Positions 45,166-54,600 of a stretch of 64,000 nucleotides of DNA are shown here, in pieces; positions within the stretch are counted from its first letter, which is position 1, and every line of letters starts with the position of its first letter. The notes under the pieces were generated by a model that was not told where the DNA came from, did no database searches, and worked only from the letters and a program-made list of their open reading frames with translations. The stretch is from Strobilurus pachycystidiatus (Eukaryota > Basidiomycota > Agaricomycetes > Agaricales > Physalacriaceae), in assembly GCA_019915135.1 (NCBI GenBank), contig JAHLMK010000039.1, forward strand, positions 1 to 64,000, in the 5' to 3' direction. A program made the position numbers and the translations under genes.

Positions 45166-45889
45166 GTACTCATGTCAAATGACTACGACTACAGGTGGTC
45201 TCAGCAATACTTGAACATGGAAACTGGCAATTACAGGATGTTGGAGAGCGCCGCCTTTGTGAGCGGGGTGAGGATGAGAGATTATGCGAATTGAGAAAAA
45301 TGCGGTAGCCTCAATGACTTGAGTCGGGAGGTTGGATGAGGGGAGGGCTGTCATCTTGAGGCGGACTGACGACAACTTTGTAAAGAGACTGGTCTAATTA
45401 AATAGGGCACAGAAGGTTAAAATTTCACCCATGTAAAACATGTGCTAGGATCAGGGGTACGAGCTCATATTGCAACTTGGCAGCTTGTGAGTCGAGGAAG
45501 CACTGTCAGACAGAATTGTGGTATAGATCACTGTGAATCTCCCCTCATAGACTCATACGCAAGGCAGACAAGACAAAGAGGCGAGACCGGCAAGCGGCAA
45601 AAATGACAGAGAGACCGACATGGCGGCAAATATTGCGGATGTTGGAGCGCCCCAGAACGTCAAAGCACTCCGCTTCTAGTTTCATCTGTTAAAGAGAATC
45701 AGTGTTACGCAATTCTCGCACTACCTCCCAATCACCTTATTTGCCTGTCAAAGAAAGAATTTGGAAAAAAAAAATTGCGAAAAATCACGTTCACTTATAC
45801 AAAACAGAGCAGGAAGAGACAGACCATTCTATACGTAGCGCAGAATATGTCATGAACCATGTACATACCAGACACACAACTGGATATTA

Positions 45890-46347
45890 GAGATAAGCAC
45901 GAGTTATTAACGAGTTAGATCCTTGATTTTTTAGAAGGATATCCTGACTTAAATTTAATGATTCATAATCTTCATATTGATTTGAATTATTAGAATGATT
46001 TGATTCACGGATTGATTCATTGAACAATTCGATTTATGAATCATTCTATATATTTGCATACTTGAAGTAATATATGAAATGAAACTGGTCTAATTACTAC
46101 TAATTATGAAAATTAGGGAACTTATATGATAATCTTGTCTGATATCATTCAGTTTGAGGTTAAATATCTATCTTTACATAATATTAGTAAAGATCCTTTA
46201 ATGATTTTTATTTAAATTTAATGATTCATGGTTCTATGAATGATTTGAATGAATCAAATTATTCATTGATTAGGGATTTGATTTGCGGATCAAAGCAACG
46301 AATCAAATTGAGGATGATTCTAACTTGGAATAGCTCGTGCCTATCTC
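45890..46347. mobile_element. TA-flanked MITE, copy 1 (458 bp)
   Basis: Terminal inverted repeats GAGATAAGCACGAGTTATT and GAGATAGGCACGAGCTATT (right end, reverse complement) are flanked by TA at 45888-45889 and 46348-46349. The interior is rich in ATGATTCATTGAATGATT-like repeats and has no coding capacity. TA duplication points to mobilisation by a Tc1/mariner transposase. It is related to the element at 47840-48275. Confidence 0.75.
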
Positions 46348-47329
46348 TACCGAGTATGGCTTCTGTACAATCTTGTGCTGTCTCATGTTGTTTTAGATGA
46401 AACTCATCACTCAGTAAAATCACGCCACAACATGCTGATGACATCCACAAAGCCAACACGCACCCACAATGAGCATTTGAACGCTGACCGCATTGTGTGC
46501 GTTAAATTACTAAATGCCTGCCAAGTCAAATAGGCGTTCATCTGGAAAATGGAAAGCAAAGCTTTTGTCTTGTCTCTCTCGGTTATGGATGGAACATCTC
46601 ACGACGGTGGGACAAGTACGCAGAAATCAATGAGACAAGACGCACCCTGTCAAACTACATAGATTGGCCCTCAAGACAGCAATAGACGACGGAAATCTGC
46701 ATGCGGAGTTTGGAGAGAGTACAACTGCGCAGGTCTGGTGGACTATGCTCTGACACTTTGCAGGACCACCGCCGTCAGATGAACGTGGAGAAAAGAGAGC
46801 GTTTTCTTACGAGCAAATCCCCGCGTCTCTACGGGATCAATTGATTCAACTTGAAAGTACACAAGATCAACCATTGCAGCAAGAGAAAGGAAAAGTGTTT
46901 GGTTATAACCACAGAGCCACTTGTCAAATTCAGTGGATATAACCAATGAGTGGGAACAGGGTAGCAAGCCTCATCTCACTGGTTGGAGCCATTGAGGCAC
47001 GATGGACTCCATATAAACAATTTCTCAGGACTTACATTGCTCCAAACGGGTCTATACTCTCACTGGTTGGAGCCACTGAGGCACGATGGACTCCATATAA
47101 ACGGTTTCTCAGGACTTGCATTGCTCCAAACGGGTCTATACCTGGCCTTTATATGTTTTCCCTGGGGGTAAATTGACCGAATGCGGCACCAATGCTACAT
47201 AATGTCAAATTGGGAAGGTTCTGCCAGGCAGAGACGCGTTGCGCCATGATCATGCTGTCTGTATAATCTTTTGAGAGTCTACACTACATTGATACAAGTA
47301 CTCTAAATTTGAATGCGTTCCCGAGACGC
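46348..47329. other. Intergenic with palindrome pair and 83-bp tandem duplication
   Basis: TGGTTATAACCA at 46900 and TGGATATAACCA at 46935 match the palindrome family at 3518. An 83-bp unit is repeated twice at 46977-47142. No gene is supported. Confidence 0.5.
46977..47142 (+). repeat. 83-bp tandem duplication
   Basis: CACTGGTTGGAGCC...CAAACGGGTCTATAC occurs twice in tandem, the second copy starting 83 bp after the first, with only a few differences. It looks recent. Confidence 0.85.
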
Positions 47330-48557
47330 GTCAAACGCTCCAAGGACGGAATCTGCGATGGGCTCATTGAAAAATTCGTTATATGTCACTGTTTTAAATG
47401 ACGTTGAACGCACGGGCCACATGGTTCGTGCGCGAGCAGCTCGCTCTCGACAGCCGCACGGTCACAGCGCTGGGAAAGGGATGATGAGAGGGGGGATCAG
47501 GATGAGGGTGAGGGTGAAGGCCAATTTTCCGCCGGGGTGGCGCCTGCCGCACAACTGTGCAGCCCGCTCCCGGCCCAGGCGGATGGCTCTCTCTCATCGG
47601 GCTACAACGCGACAGTTTGGAAGCGATGCAGCACCGATGCGAGGGTGAATGGTCGTGGGAATGTGGTGATGGACTGCGAGCAGCGACAGGGCTTACGCGC
47701 CCAAGAAAATGGAATTTGGTCGTCCAGCGGCTGCGTCGTCATTGTCGTTGACCGCGCGTCGTTCTCGTTGATATTAGTTGTATTCCTGCGCTGGGCCTAG
47801 TCATATGCGTGCCGTTGTCAGGCTGGGGGGAAGGTCCTAGAGATCCCCACGAGTTATTCAATGATCTGAACCTTGATCCTCAGAGAGGATATTCTCTTCA
47901 AAATTAAATAAACCTTGATCCTTTTAATGATTCTTAAGTTTGAATCATTGAGCAGTTCAAATTAAGGATCATTGAATGATCCTTCTATGTTTGGGTGATA
48001 AATGTCTGATCTCTAATAGAATATGCATGCATAATCATCAATATGTATCATTGAAAGCTGTTTAAGTACTGTGAAAGCTTTTTTGTACTTGTATTTGCAT
48101 AAAGTTAATGATTCAACAATGATCCTTCAATGATTTTTATCTTCAGTGAATGAACCTTAATCCTTACAATGATCCTTAGGTTCAGATCATTGACATGTTA
48201 ATGATTTGAACTTCGGATCAAAGTCAAGGTTCGGATCAAGGATATCCTTTACTTCTAATGACTCGTGAAGATCTTTAGAAGGTTCAGAGACTGAAAAAGA
48301 TAGCTTACCTGCTTGGCAGGACCCCGCAGTGGCCTGCCAAGCCCCGTACCCATCCCACGCGCCCGGGCAGCCGCATCCGCGGTGCCTAAACCCCTGCCCA
48401 TAACCCCTCCGTCGTCGGCGGCGACATCCGTGAGCGTGGAGGCCTCGCATTGAGGGCTTACACAAACGGCAGCCTCGTCAAACGAGGGCTTACGCGCTAC
48501 CAGGCGACTGAGCGTCATCCACGCCGTTTGCGAGGCGTGGAGACAGTGCAAAGGTGC
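47330..48557 (+). repeat. GC-rich dispersed repeat, copy A (left part), split by the LINE
   Basis: From about 47540 this DNA is a diverged homologue of 57560-58100 in the same orientation: shared landmarks are TTTGGAAGC, GGCTTACGCG, GCATCCGCGGTGC, GCCTCGCATTGAGGGCTTA and GTGGAGACAGTGC. Its right part continues after the LINE at 57270. A MITE lies inside at 47840-48275. Short open frames are present but I see no convincing gene. Confidence 0.65.
47840..48275. mobile_element. TA-flanked MITE, copy 2 (436 bp)
   Basis: Inverted repeats GAGATCCCCACGAGTTATT and, as the reverse complement of the right end, AAGATCTTCACGAGTCATT are flanked by TA at 47838-47839 and 48276-48277. The ends and the repetitive GATCCTTGAATGATT interior relate it to 45890-46347. 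The sister repeat near 57820 has no such insertion. Confidence 0.7.
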
Positions 48558-48570
48558 AAGTGGTCGAGGA

Positions 48571-49298
48571 TCCCCTTGGAATAGGAGCACCATGTGATCC
48601 GGCACCGAGCCTTTTCGCGGCCCAAGGGGATAAGTACCTCATATAAGGGAAACTAATACGGTGTGTCGGCGCTCCCAGCAGCGTGCGGCGCCCACAAAGA
48701 ACCAGTGGGTCGACACAAGACGAGTGTCGGGCAAACGCAGAAAATAAGCCGGATGCCGACGTAGAGCGGAGCTCTCCGAATCCCCGCAGAAAATAAGTCG
48801 GGACGGGTGTATAATCATAAACACCACGCATATACACAATTAAAATGCAAACGCCCCACGATGAGCAGGAGCCCAGTGGCGACTGCGAAGGCTACGAGCC
48901 GACCGCGAGGCAAGACAGAAGATCGGAAAAACCGGAAGGGGGTACAGCCACCCCAAACCTTCTCTGACAAGTACCACACCGATCATGCAGAAAAATACGA
49001 ATAGAGCCCAACACGGTAGCCGCACCCGCGACGAGAGCCAAAGCCGCTCGCGCACCCGAGGCGAAAAACAAAAGGACCGACAAAGGTCTAGAGAGCGAAG
49101 CGTCAGCAGAGCTCAGGAAGCAGACCGAAGTAGGAAAATGCCAACCGCACAGTCGAGTCGCTAACGACCTACACCTCAGAACGGGGCCGCAGAAACGAAG
49201 AAACCCAGGCCGAGTACCCGAGGCCCGACACCACCTTCACCCCGAGCAGGAGACACAACATCGCGTCCAAACCGAGGACGGACGGCGTCTACACCGAA
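48571..49298 (+). promoter_or_regulatory. LINE 5' untranslated region with terminal hairpin
   Basis: About 730 bp precede ORF1 and should contain the internal promoter. The first bases form an inverted repeat: ATCCCCTTGG at 48570-48579 and CCAAGGGGAT at 48622-48631. The stretch GCAGAAAATAAG occurs twice (about 48738 and 48786). Confidence 0.5.
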
Positions 49299-51172
49299 AT
49301 GGTCGACGCGAGCGAACTTCTCAGCGCGACGGACCCAGCCAACAAGCCGGCAAAGGGAGCGCCCGACCACGCCATCCCCTCCCTGGACAAACATGGAGAG
49401 GAGACCGAGGCTCTGAACCCCGAACCCGACTCCCCGCAGAACGTTTCCCAGAGCCCAACCCGTCCGGATAGCGAGAAATTCGCTGAGAAAGGAAAGGGCA
49501 AGGAAAACAGGGAGGTAGAAGCTGATGCAGACTTCGACGCGGAGGCTGACGCTGACGCCGAAGACGCCGAAGATGACAACGACGACGACGACGGACCTAC
49601 CCCACGCCCGCCGAAGGGCGAGAACGCGTCGAAAACGGACGATGCCCAACCCCAACCCTCCCCAACCCCGCAGCGAGGAAACCGACATCGTTCACCCACC
49701 GTCCCAGACCGGACAGGGTCCCAGAAACCCAGGAGCCCGCCGGCGCCTTCCGCTGGACAGGCACGGAGTACAAGGCCTACGACGAAGACGGGGGAAGCGA
49801 TACCGCCCCACAAAGAGGAAGGACCCCAAGGTAGAAGTCGACCTGACCCAACCACCCCTCGCTCACGCCGTTCAGGAGGTCGCAGAACCCGCAAACCCCC
49901 AAGAAGCAGCCCAAACCCAGGAGGGAGCCGAGCCGCGAGGATGACGAGGACGAAGATATGCACTTCGCGTCTCCAACTCGTGAACCGGAATACGACGACA
50001 GCTACAGGACACGCTTCAACGGCCCCCCACACCCCCACTCCCACACTGGCATGAGCTCCCCCTCTCCTCCCCCTGCAAGGAGAGCGAGATCGTCGAGCGT
50101 CCTCCCCCCTCTACGTAGGAAGCTAGCGAGGATGGACGAACCACTATCCGGCAACCGCCACATCGAACTTCGCCGCGACCTCACCACAATCCTGAGGAAC
50201 GTCGCCGACGACTTCCTCCTCGACATCGCCGATGACGTCGAAAGTATCTACGTCCCGATCATCATCTGGGGAGGAGGCGACGCTCTCATTCGAGAAACGG
50301 AGGGCTTCATCGAGACGCTCCAGAAGGGCATAGCTTCCCTGAGCGCAGATGCGAAGTTCTGCAGTATCCACGTTCCCCCCCCGCTCGCCGAGAAGAAACC
50401 GTTGGTTCGCAACAAGAAAGGGAAACTTGTCCCGGTCAACAACAGGTTTCGCGCACCCTACACAGTCTGGATAGGCGACATAACGCCAACGTTCAAAAGT
50501 CAACTCGAGCTCCTCGAACCCCTCATCGTTGCTGGCGAACACCTCACCTTCTCAGTACACAACGCGGGAGGCGACTTCCCATCCTTCCAGTTCATCATGG
50601 CGTGTAAGACGCCGCTGACCGACCACAGTCCTGGAAACCAACAGAGGGTCACGAACATCGTCGCCAACGCCCTCAGGAATAGCCCGGAGTTCAACAGGAT
50701 GGTAAAAGTCGCCTTCCCCGACTGGACTCCGACGGCGCTCCGCGAGAAAGCGGAGGAGATCCTCGAAGGTATCAAGGTCACCCCCTACGTCCACGAGAGC
50801 ACCACTGCGGGGAGATTCGAGGCGTGGCAGTTATACCTCGACTGCCCGCTCAAAGAACGGCGCTACTACATGTCCTTCCGCGAGATGGTCAAGAAGACCC
50901 CCTACAAGAAGGGCCCCACCCGCTTCACCATTTTTGACGAGAAGGACATCGAATGTCACCTTTGCAAGGGTGTCGACCACAACTCTGGTCTCTGCCCGTG
51001 GCCCGAAATTCCAGGATGGATGGGGCCGACGAAGAACACTACGTACGGGGCGCAGTTCAAAAGAAGGGAGACAGCGAAGATTCGGGCTGAAGATAGTACC
51101 GCAATCCCGTCAACGTCGGCGAAGCCGTCGAAGAGCGGCAGCTCTAAGACCTCAACTGGCAAGTCGCGCTAA
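49299..51172 (+). pseudogene. LINE ORF1 (Gag-like RNA-binding protein), frames shifted
   Basis: Two open frames overlap. 49299-50054 encodes an acidic, Pro/Ser-rich protein (ENREVEADADFDAEADADAE, then basic). 49958-51172 encodes 404 residues with a folded core (LRRDLTTILRNVADDFLLD, YTVWIGDITPTFKSQLELLE, FPSFQFIMACKTPL) and a Cys/His motif CHLCKGVDHNSGLC that resembles Gag knuckles of Tad elements. Between about 49740 and 49950 the most protein-like segments (AFRWTGTEYKAYDEDG, then KRKDPKVEVDLTQPPL, then REPSREDDEDEDMH) lie in three different frames. So ORF1 probably was one protein now broken by small indels, unless the downstream ATG at 49958 is used alone. The core half is intact. Confidence 0.65.
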
Positions 51173-51652
51173 TCTTCTCGAGTCGGACTTTTGATTGTAT
51201 CCTACTCATCTATGCTTTATGCCTATGCACTATGAATATGAAATATGTCTATGCATTTCGGAGACCGTAAGCTTAGAACCCCACTCGAACTGGGCGAGAT
51301 GGGCGGCCAGGATAGGCCTAAACCAGGTGAGTAGCTATAGACCTAGCAGCGGGGTGGTGTTCTGCTGTGAGGGGATCTACTTACATGGACACCAAACGGC
51401 GATGAGAAAGTCGTACCGGCAGCCCCGGTAGGTCTTCGAGGTGAGGGAGTCCCAGTCCCCGAGCTGAGAAGGCCATTTTTCACTCTTTTAACTGACAACA
51501 TACTGAATATAACAAACTACAGGTGGATATATGAATCGGGCACGGGATCCCGGTCTTCTTTCTACGGAGGGGGCGACGACTCGGCTGCTGGTCAGACCCA
51601 CGATGATGTAGTCGAAGTTAACGGAAGCAGGCAAAAATCTCCGAGCCAGAAT
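51173..51652 (+). other. Spacer between LINE ORF1 and ORF2
   Basis: 480 bp with no open frame of note. The last 20 bp begin the diverged tandem repeat that continues into the start of ORF2. ORF2 is in the same frame as ORF1 but separated by stops. Confidence 0.5.
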
Positions 51653-54600
51653 ATGACAAGGAGTGTCGCCAAGTTAGGCGGCGGCTCAAAGAACCCGAGC
51701 CAGGACTCAGAGAACCCGAGTCCATCCCAGAGCGAAAGCACTGAGGCCTCCCAAAGAACCCCGGGAGAAAAATCTCCGAGCCGCGAACAGGCGAGGAGTG
51801 CCGCCGAGATTGGCGGTGGCTCACAGAACCCGAGCCGGGACTCAATGAACCCGAGCCCACCCCAGCACATCAGAGCTGATACCACCCAAGATAGGGGAGG
51901 TACGAACGAGGGGAATACAAATCCCCCAACCACCCGGAGATCACCTCAAGAGGGTAATCCCGAGGGAAGAAGTGGGACACACCCACAAGCGACCGAAGAG
52001 AGACGCAGGGAATCATCCAATGAAGAACAGCGCCCACCTGGCGGAAGAACGCCGACCCCAAGAGTAGGAGGGAGAAGACAGAACCTGAGAAGAGGGAGGC
52101 AGTCCCCGAAGACGACAAAAGCCGCAATAAAGATAGCCGCACTAAATATTAGAGGGCACGGCAACACCAATCCCTTCAATCCGAACAACAAGTGGAACCA
52201 CTTGAACCAACTGATGAGAACTGAAAAGATCGGCATCCTAATAGTAGGAGAAGCGCACCTGAATGAAAGAAGACACGAACGCGTCTCGCAGGCCTTCGGA
52301 AACCAACTAAAAATATTCTATTCAGAGAACAGCGGAGGAAGCGAAAACGCCAAAGGCGTCGCAATAGTACTCAATAAAAAACTGACGAATACGGACAACG
52401 TACTGACATGGGACATAGTCCCCGGAAGAGCAATGCAAATCAACATGGAATGGCACGGCGGAAAAAGACTGACGATCCTCGGGATCTACGCAGATAATGC
52501 AGCGAGAGAGAACGAGAAACTCTGGAGGGACATAGCCACCTTCTTCAGCGAGAACCCAAGAATACCCAAACCAGACATTCTGGCGGGAGACATGAACTTT
52601 GTCGAGGAAGGAATAGACCGAATGCCACCTAATGACGACAACCAACACACTGTCGACGCCTTTGACGACCTAAAAGATGATCTGGATCTAATAGACGGAT
52701 GGAGAAACACGTACCCAGATACGCTCGACTTCACGTTCTCACACCCACACGGCAAATCCAGGCTGGACAGAATATACGTCCGACGAACGAACTTTGATAA
52801 TACAAGGGAATGGGTGATAGCCCCGAGCGGGATTTCAACAGATCACTACATGGTCTCCGCAATGATAGCGTGCGACGACGCACCGGAGACCGGAAAAGGA
52901 AGACGAGTGCTCCCAAAGCACATTTTCAGAGACAAGACCTTCTTAACCAAAACAAAACAATGGGGAAGAGAGGCACTGGAAAAGATAAAGCAAATCAAGA
53001 CCACGGGGACCAGAACACAGTCTGTGAACGCCCAGACGGTCTATGCGGAATGGAAAGAGAAAACAAGACACCTAGGCTTCGAGAGAAGTAAGATCAAGAT
53101 ATCGAGAACCCAACGAGAACTCCGAGAACTGCAAATTGACCGCGACGGAATACTGAACGACGCGTCCCGTCCCAGAGAAGAAATAATACACCAAACTGGA
53201 ATCCTCGAAAAGCGCATCGCAGAACTCAAACAAAGGGAACATAACCGTTCCAGACACAACCTCAAGGTCAAGATGCGGATCGAGGGAGAAACAATGACCA
53301 AGTCCTGGTTCGAGATGGGAAAACAAAGAACCCCGAGAGAACTCTTCCGTGCGCTAGACACAGGCCGCAAAACAAGAGACGGTAGAAAGATTTACCAGAA
53401 AGACTCGAGAAAGATGGCGGACATACTGAAGTCACACCACTCCAACTTACAAAACGACGGGATCACACAAGAGAACATGGATTCGAGAGACCAAGACATA
53501 AAAGACGTGCTAGATAACGTCCATCTTGACATCCCCGAAGGCCTAATGGATCAACTGGAGTCCGAATTGAGTGAGGCTGAACTCATATACGTCCTCAAAC
53601 GCCTAGCAAACGGAAAAGCGGCCGGAATAGATGGACTGACATACGAATTCTGGAAGATGCTGTGGGATGAGTACAATAAAGACCGAAACAGCGAAGACGA
53701 CGACACACTCAACATAGTGGAACTGCTCATTGCAGTCTTCAACGATATAGAAACCCACGGCATAGTGGAAGGGACCCACTTCTGCGACGGGTGGATGTGC
53801 CCGATCTATAAGAAGAACGAAAAGACAGACCCGGCGAACTACCGCCCGATAACCCTGTTGAACTCGGACTACAAAATCATGACTAAGATGCTCGCATTCA
53901 GGATAGCAGAGGTCGCACCGAAAATCATCCATAAAAACCAAGCAGGATTCATCCCGGGGAGGAGCATCCACGACCAAGTAAAACTGGTCCGAACAATCAT
54001 CGACTATGCCGAAGTCACTGAGACAAACGGAATAATCATCGCACTCGACCAGGAAAAGGCCTATGACAAGATCGCACATGACTACCTGTGGAGAACGCTA
54101 GAGGCCTTCGAGATCCTGAAGAGGTTCATTGAAACAATCAAAGCACTATACCATGATGCAGACACCCAAGTAATGGTAAACGGATTCCTAAGCAAGCCGT
54201 ACAAAGTGACACGAGGCGTCCGGCAAGGCGACCCGCTATCGTGCATAGTTTTCGACATAGCCATCGAACCGCTGGCGATGATGTTGAGGAACTCCAACCT
54301 ACACGGCCTCGACATCCCGGGCGACCCAAACCTCGAACGCCTAATAGCCCAGCTGTTTGCCGATGACACAACAACCGTCCTATCGGAGGAAGACGACTAC
54401 GAGGAACTTAAGTCAATACTCGACAAGTGGTGTAGGGCGTCGAGAGCTAAGTTCAACATAAGTAAAACGGAAGGCATACCTATCGGGACGCCAGAATACC
54501 GACGCAGCCTACTAGAGACCAGGCAGCTAAACCAACACAGCAATCCGCTCCCGAATGAGGTGAAACTAGCCCAGGAGGGGACCGCTGTAAGAATCCTAGG

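Noticed and set aside
49289..50044. 251-aa minus-strand open frame
   Set aside because: It is antisense to LINE ORF1 in GC-rich DNA, with no recognisable domain.
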